This document shows, one piece after another, positions 21,972 through 30,022 of a stretch of 37,535 nucleotides of DNA. Position 1 is the stretch's first letter, and every line of letters starts with the position of its first letter. The position numbers were made by a program, and so were the translations under genes. The notes below the pieces were generated by a model. The model saw nothing but the letters and a program-made list of their open reading frames with translations. It was not told the origin of the DNA and made no database searches. The stretch is taken from IMG/VR virus record IMGVR_UViG_3300036800_000419, positions 1 through 37,535 of that record. The stretch is one strand, 5' to 3'. Source of the stretch: a virus.

Positions 21972-23449
21972 TGAACTACCTGGGCCGCCCCATCTTCCAG
22001 TTCCCGATCAACTGGGCTGATCCGGTTAATAAAAGCTTTTCCTACGATCTGCGCGAGCAGTCGATCGGCTTTAGCGCGGAGTATTTCGCCGCGCTCCAGC
22101 AATACACCGCCCAAGGCTACAGCTTTTCGGTCTGGCAGCGGAGCGCGGCGGACATCGCCGCCCTGGATGCCTTCACTGCCGCGCTGGTGGGGCGGCTGAA
22201 CGGCTTCTGGCTGCCGGTCCCGGTTGAGGCTATGGCCTTCATCGCCGCCACCAGTTCCACCTCCTTCAGCATCACCGAGCAAGGTTTGAGCGACACGTTC
22301 GCCAGCCAGCCGGATCAATACCTTTATTTTTCGGTGGCCGGGCAGACGCCGATCGCGGCCCGCATCACCTCCGTGACGAACAATGGCGACGGCTCTGAGC
22401 AGGTTGTGATTGACACTGCCGTGGCGTGGCTATCGTCCGCGGTTTTTATTTATCGGCTCAACTACGTGCGCCTGGCGGACGACGTGGAGAAGGGGCAGTT
22501 CCTGGCCGAGGGCAGCCAGACCCGCGCGTTCAAGGTGATCGAGCTGCCGCTGGAATACACTCTGGCGGAAACCGGGCAGCGCAAAATATTTCTTTACAGC
22601 ATCTCGGCGTCTTCCCCGGTCAACCAGGTCTGGCGCTTCACAAACTTCGCCGCGGCCGTGATCTCGCAAAACGCGCAGTACGCGCCGTTTCCCATGATGC
22701 ACAAAAGCCTGCGGCGCGGCATGGCGCTGGACGGCGAGACGTTGGAGATCGATGCGCGCTACGACGCCGGCCATCCGTTCTCGATGTTCTTGCCGGTGCC
22801 GTTCGCGCGCCCCGTCCTGATCACTGTCTCGGAAATTGACTACACGGATCCGGACACGCAGACGGTGGCGTTCGCCGGCCGCATCCTGCGCGTCTCTGAC
22901 CAGGGCGAGCGTGTGACGGCGCAATGCGAATCCTTTGCCTACCTCCTGCAGAACAAAATTCCGGGGCCGATGATCGGGCCGGATTGCCCGTATCACGTGT
23001 ACGAGCCGACGACCTGCAAGGCGTTGCGCGCCAAGTTCGAGACCACGGCCACCATCGCCAGCATTGATTCTTCCGCGCTGCCGCCCACGGTCGCGGTCAC
23101 GCTCGATTATCCGGACGTCCCGCAATTCAACCAGTGGATCCAGGATGATTGGTTTCAGGAAGGCTGGCTCGAAACCGGCCTCGGCGTGGGCTACGAGCTG
23201 CGCGTCATCACGGGCTCGGAATACGATGCGGATTCAGGCCGGCTGACGCTCACGCTCAACGTGGAGCTGGTGCGCGCGGTGGTGGGCCAGGCATTGACGC
23301 TCGTGGCCGGCTGCGATGGCCAGGCTTCGACCTGCCTGCGCAAGTTTAACAATTACGTAAACTTCGGCGGCTTCCCCGGCGTGCCGGTCGTCAATCCGTC
23401 ACTCGCCACGTTCGCCGCCAACCAGGCGCAAGGAGGCAAAGGAAAATGA
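21971..23449 (+). CDS. Tail hub protein, DUF2163-like with a four-Cys cluster
   Basis: 492 aa from the ATG at 21971. Residues ~1-200 form a beta-rich domain of distal-tail type (NYLGRPIFQFPINWADPVNK ...). The C-terminal half carries the DUF2163/BR0599 hallmark: C339-x9-C349 in DCPYHVYEPTTC, and C448-x6-C455 in GCDGQASTC followed by LRKFNNYVNFGGFPGVP. In lambda gpL and gene-transfer-agent hubs the equivalent cysteines hold an iron-sulfur cluster; that is family knowledge, and four suitably placed Cys are present here. It should form the hub ring at the tail tip. An open extension back to 21806 is shadow sequence. Confidence 0.82.
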   Translation: MNYLGRPIFQFPINWADPVNKSFSYDLREQSIGFSAEYFAALQQYTAQGYSFSVWQRSAADIAALDAFTAALVGRLNGFWLPVPVEAMAFIAATSSTSFSITEQGLSDTFASQPDQYLYFSVAGQTPIAARITSVTNNGDGSEQVVIDTAVAWLSSAVFIYRLNYVRLADDVEKGQFLAEGSQTRAFKVIELPLEYTLAETGQRKIFLYSISASSPVNQVWRFTNFAAAVISQNAQYAPFPMMHKSLRRGMALDGETLEIDARYDAGHPFSMFLPVPFARPVLITVSEIDYTDPDTQTVAFAGRILRVSDQGERVTAQCESFAYLLQNKIPGPMIGPDCPYHVYEPTTCKALRAKFETTATIASIDSSALPPTVAVTLDYPDVPQFNQWIQDDWFQEGWLETGLGVGYELRVITGSEYDADSGRLTLTLNVELVRAVVGQALTLVAGCDGQASTCLRKFNNYVNFGGFPGVPVVNPSLATFAANQAQGGKGK

Positions 23450-23898
23450 ACCCATACTTTGACACCGAGGAAAAGGTCGTCGCGTTGTGGCAGGCTGCGC
23501 GCCATTGGGAAAACACTCCGTTTGTCGCCCACGCGGCGTTGCCCGGAGCGGGCGTCGATTGTGTCCATCTCTGCGCGGAGATTTATAAGGAGTCCGGCTT
23601 TTGGTCAAAGTACGAGCTGCCGCGTTACACGCTTGATGCGGGCCGTCACCTGCGCGTGTCCCAAGTGCTCGCCTGGCTGTTGAGCCATCCGTCGTTTGCC
23701 TCGGCGCCTTCGGATCAGCCGCTGCACGCCGGGGATCTCCTCGCGTTGAAGTGGGACCACGTGGAGCATCATGTGGCTATCTATTTGGGTGAGGGCACGC
23801 TGGTGCATTGCCGCAAGCGTCTTGGGGTCCACTTTTCGCCCGCGAAAGATCACTGCCGTTTTCTGACGCATATTTTCCGGCCGCTTTCCCATGTTTGA
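23446..23898 (+). CDS. NlpC/P60 family tail peptidase
   Basis: 150 aa; ATG overlaps the hub stop. The catalytic Cys39 lies in GAGVDCVHLCAEIY, the catalytic His109 in VEHHVAIYLGEGT, and a third polar residue is probably His120 in LVHC. The N-terminal WQAARHWENTPF helix and the GD-L-L strand before the His are normal for the family. The family cleaves peptidoglycan stem peptides; in siphovirus tails the enzyme sits at the tip and locally opens the wall during DNA entry. Its place between hub and tip genes matches gene-transfer-agent and lambda gpK order. It overlaps the next gene by 8 nt. Confidence 0.9.
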   Translation: MNPYFDTEEKVVALWQAARHWENTPFVAHAALPGAGVDCVHLCAEIYKESGFWSKYELPRYTLDAGRHLRVSQVLAWLLSHPSFASAPSDQPLHAGDLLALKWDHVEHHVAIYLGEGTLVHCRKRLGVHFSPAKDHCRFLTHIFRPLSHV

Positions 23899-25501
23899 CA
23901 ACAAGCCAGCTCCAGATCCGACGACGCTGGGCGTGCCCGCCTGGCGCGGCGCGACCAATCAGCAGGCCCGGCCGGTCCCGAACATTATTGGGCGGCAAAA
24001 GGTGGGCGTGACCTGGATCTCAGATCCGTTCGGCGAGTACTCCCAGGACGCGACCTCCAATGGCAAAGGCGGCGGATCGGCGGGCAAGAATTGGTTCTGC
24101 CATATCGCGGCGCTGGTGTGCGTGGGCCCGGCGGATGCGTTCTGGGCCATGTATTTCAACGGCAACCTGGTCTGGGGCAACCCGACCGGCCGCACGCCGC
24201 TCTATGCCCGGTCGGGCGTCGATTCGCAGACGTTTCAGCCCACCTTCAACGGTTCACTCCTAGGCACCGTCCGGCTCTACTGGGGCACAGAGACGCAACC
24301 GATCGATCCGTTGCTGGCCGGCAACACCACGCACCTGCTCAACGACAACACGGTGGAAGCCAACGACACCACCGTCCCCATCCTGCACAGCGCGTATCGC
24401 GGCTTTTGCTACATCGTCTTCGAGAGCCTTTCTCTCGGTTTCAACCAGACCAGCCTGCCCAATGTGGAGGTCGTGATCGCGCGCTATCCAAAGCCGGCTT
24501 GGTGGAACGCGGAAGCCAATCCCTCCGCCAGCCAGTTCGAGGCGAACCCCGTGATGATCGCGGCAGACTGGCTGCAGAACCCGCGCTCCGGCCTGGGCAT
24601 CGCCGATGCTTTGCTTGACACCGACGGGTTGTCCCAGACCGCCATTCGCCTGCAGGACGAAGGGTTGCTGATCTCCGCCATGGTGGATCGGGAGCAGCCC
24701 GCCAAGGACATGCTGGTGAATCTGTGCGACTATTGCGACGGCTATCCCTTCTTGACAGACTCGGGCTTGTTCTCCATCGGACTGCGCCGGCCGTTGGACA
24801 GTTTCAGCAGCGCGCTGTCGGTGGGCGAGGCGCATTTTGCGGAGCGGCCCCAGCTTGATCCGGAGGATTGGTCGCAGGTGGCGGGCGAGACCAGGCTGAC
24901 GTTTCGCAACGCGATCTATGACTTGACAGACGACTACGTGGTGTATCGCTCGCCCGGCAACCGTTTGATCAACGATCAAATGCAGCAGCCCACGACGATC
25001 GACCGGCCCTGGGTGACGGACCGCAACCTGGCCCGCGTGCTGGTCCGCGCCGCCGGCGTGCGCAACTCCGTGCCGCCGATCACTGGCTCGCTCAAGCTGC
25101 GGCGGCTCGCGGGAGAGGATGACATTTTCTTCAGCCTGCCGGTGGGGGCCTTGTTCACTCTCGATTATCCGGAGCGCAACCTGGCGCATCTCCTCTTCCG
25201 CGTGACGGAGCGCTCGGTGGACGATCCATCCATCCCGGAATTTCAAATCACGTTCGCCGCGGACTTGAGCTACATCTATCCGGCTCCCAGCGCGGACGGA
25301 GGGACAGAGGAAGATCCGCCGGCTCCGCCTCCGCCACCGCCGCCCTTGCCGCCCCTGGCTTTCGTCCGCTTCGTGGAGCTGCCGTTGGCCTTGTGCCCTG
25401 GCGGACGGCCCGCCATCGCGATCCTGGCGGCGCGCAATGACAACTCGCTCACCGGCTGCGCGGTTTATCTAGGGCGCAATTACGAAGGGAGCTGGCCATG
25501 A
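23891..25501 (+). CDS. Tail tip/hub protein, N-terminal part (megatron/gpJ-like)
   Basis: 536 aa. It has the conserved core of large tail-tip proteins: VPNIIGRQKVGVTWISDPFG, FNGNLVWG, and FEANPVMIAADWLQNPRSGL followed by GIADALLD (about 215-245), then SVDDPSIPEFQITFAADLSY. A Pro-rich linker (PPAPPPPPPPLPP, ~476-488) leads into a short segment VRFVELPLALCPGGRPA ... CAVYLGRNYEGSWP that looks like the first strands of the next domain. In most relatives this protein continues; here it stops at 25501, and the next gene supplies the rest. It should contact the host receptor complex and hold the fibres. Confidence 0.82.
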   Translation: MFDNKPAPDPTTLGVPAWRGATNQQARPVPNIIGRQKVGVTWISDPFGEYSQDATSNGKGGGSAGKNWFCHIAALVCVGPADAFWAMYFNGNLVWGNPTGRTPLYARSGVDSQTFQPTFNGSLLGTVRLYWGTETQPIDPLLAGNTTHLLNDNTVEANDTTVPILHSAYRGFCYIVFESLSLGFNQTSLPNVEVVIARYPKPAWWNAEANPSASQFEANPVMIAADWLQNPRSGLGIADALLDTDGLSQTAIRLQDEGLLISAMVDREQPAKDMLVNLCDYCDGYPFLTDSGLFSIGLRRPLDSFSSALSVGEAHFAERPQLDPEDWSQVAGETRLTFRNAIYDLTDDYVVYRSPGNRLINDQMQQPTTIDRPWVTDRNLARVLVRAAGVRNSVPPITGSLKLRRLAGEDDIFFSLPVGALFTLDYPERNLAHLLFRVTERSVDDPSIPEFQITFAADLSYIYPAPSADGGTEEDPPAPPPPPPPLPPLAFVRFVELPLALCPGGRPAIAILAARNDNSLTGCAVYLGRNYEGSWP

Positions 25502-26316
25502 GTGATTCGTTTGAAATGATCGCCACCCCGCGCGCGTTCGCGCTGCATGGCCTGCTGCAGGTGGATTTCGCCGCGGCCGTCCAGGTCATCGATCCCGGCG
25601 TCGGTCTCGTGGTGCAATTGGATGGCGTGGATTTTTCTCTCGATGAACAGACGCCGTCCGATGCGATGGGGGACAACCCGCTGCTGGTTTTCATCGATGA
25701 CGAAATCTTCGCGGTGTTTGCGTGGACGCTGCTGGGAAACAACCTGTATCAATTGCTGACGATTCGCGGACGCTACGCCTCCGAGGTGCAAGACCACGCC
25801 GCGGGCGCGGACGTCTTCATTGTCAATAAATCAAACCTCGCGCTTGTGCAGCACCCCCAGTTCGCGCCGAATAATGTGGCGGAGCTGAAGGCTGTGCCTA
25901 TTTCCTTGCAGCGGTCGGGCGATCCGGGTGACGTGGCTCCGGTCAACCTGGCGCTGGCGGGCCGCGCGCTGGCGCTCCCCGCCCCGATCAACCTGATGGC
26001 CAACGCGGTTTCCCAGAACCCTTCCTACCACGCCAGCGCCGATGTGGTTTTCACCTGGGATCAAACCGAACTGGGCGGCGATTGGGAGCAGCCCGGATTG
26101 CTTGCAGTTGACACGCTGCTGACCTTTCTCGACACCGATGCCAATGTCCTCGGCGTGGCCAGCGTGTCGGGCTTGACTGTCACCTACACCTACGCGGCTT
26201 TAACTGGACTGCTCGGCGGCGCGATCGACTTTGTTCTCCAGGCGCAATTTCGCACCACCGGGCCGTGGTTCGAGCTGCTCAGCGATCCGGCTCAACTTCT
26301 CGTCACTCACGAATGA
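25498..26316 (+). CDS. Tail tip/hub protein, C-terminal part (split megatron)
   Basis: 272 aa; the ATG overlaps the stop of the previous gene (ATGA at 25498-25501). It begins FEMIATPRAFALHGLLQVDF and includes LLTIRGRYASEVQDHAAGAD, a motif usually found in the C-terminal half of single-chain gpJ/megatron tail-tip proteins. The last ~90 residues look like a fibronectin-type beta sandwich (SADVVFTWDQTELGGDWEQP ...). Together with the 536-aa protein it reconstructs one tail-tip protein. The break may be a natural split or a decayed/programmed frame change, since the two frames differ by -1. Confidence 0.75.
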   Translation: MSDSFEMIATPRAFALHGLLQVDFAAAVQVIDPGVGLVVQLDGVDFSLDEQTPSDAMGDNPLLVFIDDEIFAVFAWTLLGNNLYQLLTIRGRYASEVQDHAAGADVFIVNKSNLALVQHPQFAPNNVAELKAVPISLQRSGDPGDVAPVNLALAGRALALPAPINLMANAVSQNPSYHASADVVFTWDQTELGGDWEQPGLLAVDTLLTFLDTDANVLGVASVSGLTVTYTYAALTGLLGGAIDFVLQAQFRTTGPWFELLSDPAQLLVTHE

Positions 26317-26807
26317 ACCCTCTCCTGACTCTTCTCAATGCGGCCGACACGCGCGCGATCGCGGAAACAAATTTCCAGCGCCTCTCCGCGTCGCTTGCCT
26401 ACCAGCGCACGCCTTCGCTTGTCGCCGGCGTCGCCACCGCGGCGAGCGGGCCGCCGACTGCTGGCGCTTTCACCAAGGGACAGTTCTGGGTGGATGCGAA
26501 CCTGGCGGTTTTTATGTGCTCCGTGGCTGGCACGCCTGGGACGTGGATCCAGATCGCGCCCGGCATCGGCGCGGCTACTCCTTTTGGCCAGCTTGCCATT
26601 CCCAACGGCGTCGATCGCGTCACGGTCACCGGCTTGGCCTTGGCGGCCGCTCCGACTATTGCTTTGGGAACCATCGTCCAGCCTGCCGGCGGCCTGCAGC
26701 TCTTCTGCACGCTGGAAGCCGGCAGTCTGACCACGGATGGTTTCACCTTCACGCTCAACGCTCACACTGATTCACCCAATTACTTTTTGAATTATGCGTA
26801 CTTTTAA
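26313..26807 (+). CDS. Tail-tip/fibre-associated protein with the duplicated C-terminal module
   Basis: 164 aa from the ATG at 26313 (ATGA overlap). The N-terminus is LLTLLNAADTRAIAETNFQR, a short helix. A middle strip GAFTKGQFWVDANLAVFMCS and GTPGTWIQIAPG is typical of phage tail-needle or fibre-adaptor proteins that display a short W-rich strand. Residues 105-164 repeat the module found at the end of the 14210-14884 connector (VTGLALAAAP ... QPAGGLQLFCTLEAGSL ... DGFTFTL). It overlaps the fibre gene start by 14 nt. It probably links tip and fibre. Confidence 0.65.
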   Translation: MNPLLTLLNAADTRAIAETNFQRLSASLAYQRTPSLVAGVATAASGPPTAGAFTKGQFWVDANLAVFMCSVAGTPGTWIQIAPGIGAATPFGQLAIPNGVDRVTVTGLALAAAPTIALGTIVQPAGGLQLFCTLEAGSLTTDGFTFTLNAHTDSPNYFLNYAYF

Positions 26808-29800
26808 ATCGTTCTTCTTGTCTGTCCTGTTCGTTTGCTCCGCGCACGCCAACACCAACGAAACACCGATCCTCCGTGGCAAGCTGCAAAGCGATCTCAA
26901 TGGCGGCGGCAACAACGTAACCAACGTGACCGATGTGAAGGCATCTGGCACCGTCACGGCGGCGCACCTGGTGGGGGAAGGCTCAGGCATCACGGGATTG
27001 TCGGGTGGACCTGGCGCCGTCTTCTTTGATCCGCTCAACACCGCGACCAACGCGTCGAACCAGATCGTGCCCACCAACGGCCCTGGCTCGCAACTCGCCA
27101 TCTTGGGGGCTGCGGCTACCAACTCTGACGTCACGACATCGAACGCACTCGCCGCTAAAATCATCGCTTCCACCAACACGCTTGCCGCCGGCGCGCTGGT
27201 TGGAACACTTCCGCAAGCAACGCTCCCCACCACCGTCATCACTAATCAGCAGGCTGCTCCACAATTCGGCGCGCCCTTCGCGGATTCAGTTTCGGTTGGA
27301 TCCCCGGCCCCCGCGTCCGGGATGAAATTCCAGGTCTGGCTGGATGCGCCAACCATCGTGAGCAATTTCACGACGGCCAGCGTGCTAACGACGCCCCTCG
27401 GCGCCTATGGCCACGTGCAGGGCTACACGACGGACGGGACCAACCATTACCTTTCGTACACGACCGCAATCTTCAAGATCGCAAATGACGCCGCGTGGTC
27501 GAACAAAACAGGCTTCACTCTCCTGGCTTCCAATACGACCGCGCAAGGCACCACGATCAGCGGCATCGATCACTACGGGGGGTTGAAATATTACAGCGGC
27601 AAAATCTACGTCGCCGGCGAAATGTTCGTCGCCACCAATAATTTTTCCGGGCAGCAGATTTGCCTCTTCAATTCGTCCGACCTTTCGTTCTCCGCGTCTC
27701 ACCCCGCCGTGGATGCCGGCATGGAAATTTCCGGACTCGCGATCGTGCCCGCGCAATCAGCCATCTATGTTACCTCGTTCACCAATTCGAGCGCCAACCC
27801 TGGCAGCTCACCTATTCGCATTTACGATCTGGCCACCTTTGCATACCGCGGCATATTCCCCGTCTCAATGCCGATCGATCTGGCGCAAGGCATCGCCTGG
27901 AGTGCGGCGCTAAATCGCTTCTACGTGTCGGCCAATATGGCGCCGTGGCAGCTCATCAAACTGGAGACCACTGGGCGGGCCGCCTTTGTTCCTGATCCCT
28001 CCAGCGTTGTGCTGACGGGCGTGGACGAAGGGTTGGACATCACGGCCTCGGGGCAGATTCGGATGGCTTACCAAAACACCATCACGGGATCGAACTACAT
28101 CGTCTATCAAACCCTGACCGATCAAAGCGCGGTCTCAGTTGACACCAATTCGGCGACGACCATCAACGGCAATACCACCATCAACGGCAATACCGTCATC
28201 ACAGGCACGTCCCCGTTGGGCGACATTTCCAAGGTGCTGATCAAGATGGCCGGCATCTCCACATTTGGGGAACTCGGCAAGGATGGCACCTCTTTTTCAA
28301 TGATTGACAATGCCGACTTTGCCAACAGCCCTGGATGGTTTTTTCACGATACGAATTATTACGCGGAAGCGATTTTGCTCAATCGCCTGGTTGGTCAAGT
28401 CCAAGTGCGGGCTGCGCCCCCCTCCTTCGGGGCGCTCACCTGGGTTTCCCACATCCTCTTGGATTCCGCCAATAACTCGGATTGGGTTCTCAATTCCAAG
28501 ATCGGCGCGACGGTGCAGGCGTTCTCTGCCGAACTTACAAAGCTGGCCACCGACAATGGAGGCGATCTGACCAACCTCAATGTCCTGTTCGCTTACGGAT
28601 CCCCCAATTCTAACGCGCTTTATGCCGCCATCGCGCCCTACCTGGGCGGAGGCAGCCAAAGCCCGTGGACTGGCCCCATCAACGGCAACGGTCAGACCCT
28701 TTCCAATGCCGTGCTTTTGGGCACCAATGGCTCTGCTCAGGGCTATTTCATCAAGACCGGGGCAACGTCAGGCGCCCAAGTCGAGACCGTTGCCGCAGCG
28801 AACACGAACGCGATGCGCATTGACCTGCCGGCCAGCTACGTCGGCCCGTTGGTGTCGCAGATCGCCTCGAACGGAGCCCCGCTTTTCACCCAGGACGAAT
28901 GGGGCAGCTCCTTCCAAGGCGGCACCAACACCGCCAATTACCAGAGGACCACCAACGGTTATTGGTTCTGGGGCGACAACGCCAGCATCACAGTGGGTGG
29001 TGGAAATATCACGATTGCAGAGCCGACTGGCGCCACCGTTATTGGGGGAACTGGCCATCTTGTCGCCAATACGGACATCACCACGCCAGGTCCGGTGACT
29101 GGCGGCACACTGTTGCCAACAAATTCTCAGAGCGGCGTGGGCGTCGGCGATTACATGCAGGGCTACGATCCCTACACCTTCAACACCGGATGGATGGTGT
29201 TCAGCGTGATGCCCGGCGCCGCCACGGCGTTGGGCGGCTATGGTGAGAATATGGGCTCAAGCGGCACAACCTTGGCTCTCCCTGCCACCAACGGGCTGCC
29301 TCGCGGCATACTGCAATCCAACAATCTCAATAACCCGTGCGGCGTATTCGCCGGAACAACCGCCCTCAACGCTCAAGACACCAACACTCAAATTTGGTCG
29401 GCCACATGGGCGCCGTTGGTTACGTCGAGCAACAACGTTTGGTTCGGCGTTGGGCCCGGCGTGCCCAGCAGCGCAACAGCTGTGGCGCCGTCCTCAACTT
29501 TTGGATTTCGTTTTTTTACCGGCACATCCTCCGCCGATTCTAAGTGGGTCTGCTATGCTAACGACGGTGTTAATACCCAGGCTGTCGCGTCCGCCCTCAC
29601 CCCTTCTGGAAGCAATCTCGTCACGATGGTTCTGTCAAAGATTGGCACGAATGTTTCGTACTATCTCAACGGAACGCTGGTCGCTACACTAGGTTACAAG
29701 CCCGCCAATCCGACTCCTGTCGATTTCTTCATCAATAACCGCAGCGCTGACGCCACGGCGGGAACCGGTCAGTTTTATTTCTGGCGCATGTATGGCCGGG

Positions 29801-29817
29801 TGGCTGTGAACCGATGA
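26794..29817 (+). CDS. Large fibre-like or exported surface protein
   Basis: 1007 aa. Residues 1-20 are a convincing Sec signal peptide (MRTFKSFFLSVLFVCSAHAN, cleavage after AHA). Residues ~30-170 are Asn/Thr-rich fibre-like repeats (LNGGGNNVTNVTDVKASGTV). Residues ~175-430 have repeated short strands with Gly/Tyr turns resembling a beta-propeller (YYSGKIYVAGEMFVATNNFS). Tandem TINGNT units lie near 455-470, and more Asn/Gly-rich fibre sequence follows. Residues ~880-1007 resemble a LamG/concanavalin-like lectin fold (NLVTMVLSKIGTNVSYYLNG ... FYFWRMYGRV). It is last in the tail operon, as host-recognition fibres are, but a signal peptide is abnormal for a virion protein; an exported host-surface protein is the alternative. 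Confidence 0.7.
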   Translation: MRTFKSFFLSVLFVCSAHANTNETPILRGKLQSDLNGGGNNVTNVTDVKASGTVTAAHLVGEGSGITGLSGGPGAVFFDPLNTATNASNQIVPTNGPGSQLAILGAAATNSDVTTSNALAAKIIASTNTLAAGALVGTLPQATLPTTVITNQQAAPQFGAPFADSVSVGSPAPASGMKFQVWLDAPTIVSNFTTASVLTTPLGAYGHVQGYTTDGTNHYLSYTTAIFKIANDAAWSNKTGFTLLASNTTAQGTTISGIDHYGGLKYYSGKIYVAGEMFVATNNFSGQQICLFNSSDLSFSASHPAVDAGMEISGLAIVPAQSAIYVTSFTNSSANPGSSPIRIYDLATFAYRGIFPVSMPIDLAQGIAWSAALNRFYVSANMAPWQLIKLETTGRAAFVPDPSSVVLTGVDEGLDITASGQIRMAYQNTITGSNYIVYQTLTDQSAVSVDTNSATTINGNTTINGNTVITGTSPLGDISKVLIKMAGISTFGELGKDGTSFSMIDNADFANSPGWFFHDTNYYAEAILLNRLVGQVQVRAAPPSFGALTWVSHILLDSANNSDWVLNSKIGATVQAFSAELTKLATDNGGDLTNLNVLFAYGSPNSNALYAAIAPYLGGGSQSPWTGPINGNGQTLSNAVLLGTNGSAQGYFIKTGATSGAQVETVAAANTNAMRIDLPASYVGPLVSQIASNGAPLFTQDEWGSSFQGGTNTANYQRTTNGYWFWGDNASITVGGGNITIAEPTGATVIGGTGHLVANTDITTPGPVTGGTLLPTNSQSGVGVGDYMQGYDPYTFNTGWMVFSVMPGAATALGGYGENMGSSGTTLALPATNGLPRGILQSNNLNNPCGVFAGTTALNAQDTNTQIWSATWAPLVTSSNNVWFGVGPGVPSSATAVAPSSTFGFRFFTGTSSADSKWVCYANDGVNTQAVASALTPSGSNLVTMVLSKIGTNVSYYLNGTLVATLGYKPANPTPVDFFINNRSADATAGTGQFYFWRMYGRVAVNR
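28159..28194 (+). repeat. 18-bp tandem duplication in the fibre gene
   Basis: ACCATCAACGGCAATACC occurs twice in tandem (28159-28176, 28177-28194) and is followed by a degenerate third unit. It encodes repeated Thr-Ile-Asn-Gly-Asn-Thr in frame, a typical way for fibre shafts to grow or shrink. Confidence 0.85.
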
Positions 29818-29836
29818 GCGCGCGCACCTTGCAACC

Positions 29837-29864
29837 GGTCTGCACGACCAATGCAGACCCTTTT
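29837..29864 (+). terminator. Intrinsic terminator of the phage late operon
   Basis: GGTCTGCA (29837-29844) and TGCAGACC (29852-29859) form a perfect 8-bp stem with a 7-nt loop, followed by CTTTTCC. It begins 20 nt after the stop of the fibre-like gene. The T-run is short, but the structure is otherwise standard. Confidence 0.7.
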
Positions 29865-29972
29865 CCAAACTCGTTCAGCGTCCCGGATTTCCACCCTTTT
29901 CACGCCCCAGCGCGACCCTTTTCAAACTTTTCGCCGGGTTCCGCTGCGGCAGCGGGGCCGGGCCCGAAGGGA

Positions 29973-30020
29973 ACAGGATAACGCTTTTTGTTATCCCTGT
30001 AAAGGGATATAATAGGGATA
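29973..30020. repeat. Overlapping inverted repeats at the phage/host gene border
   Basis: GGATAAC (29976-29982) pairs with GTTATCC (29990-29996) around a gcttttt loop, with ACA/TGT extending the stem. TATCCCT (29992-29998) also pairs with AGGGATA (30003-30009) around gtaa, and a second AGGGATA follows (30014-30020). The two main hairpins share bases and exclude each other. The cluster lies between convergent genes and could be a bidirectional terminator or part of the prophage end. No attachment-site copy can be confirmed inside the window. Confidence 0.55.
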
Positions 30021-30022
30021 CA

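Noticed and set aside
29990-30009. Similarity of TGTTATCCCT to the I-SceI homing-endonuclease site
   Set aside because: Only 10 of 18 bases match, no homing endonuclease gene is nearby, and the bases are explained by the inverted repeats.
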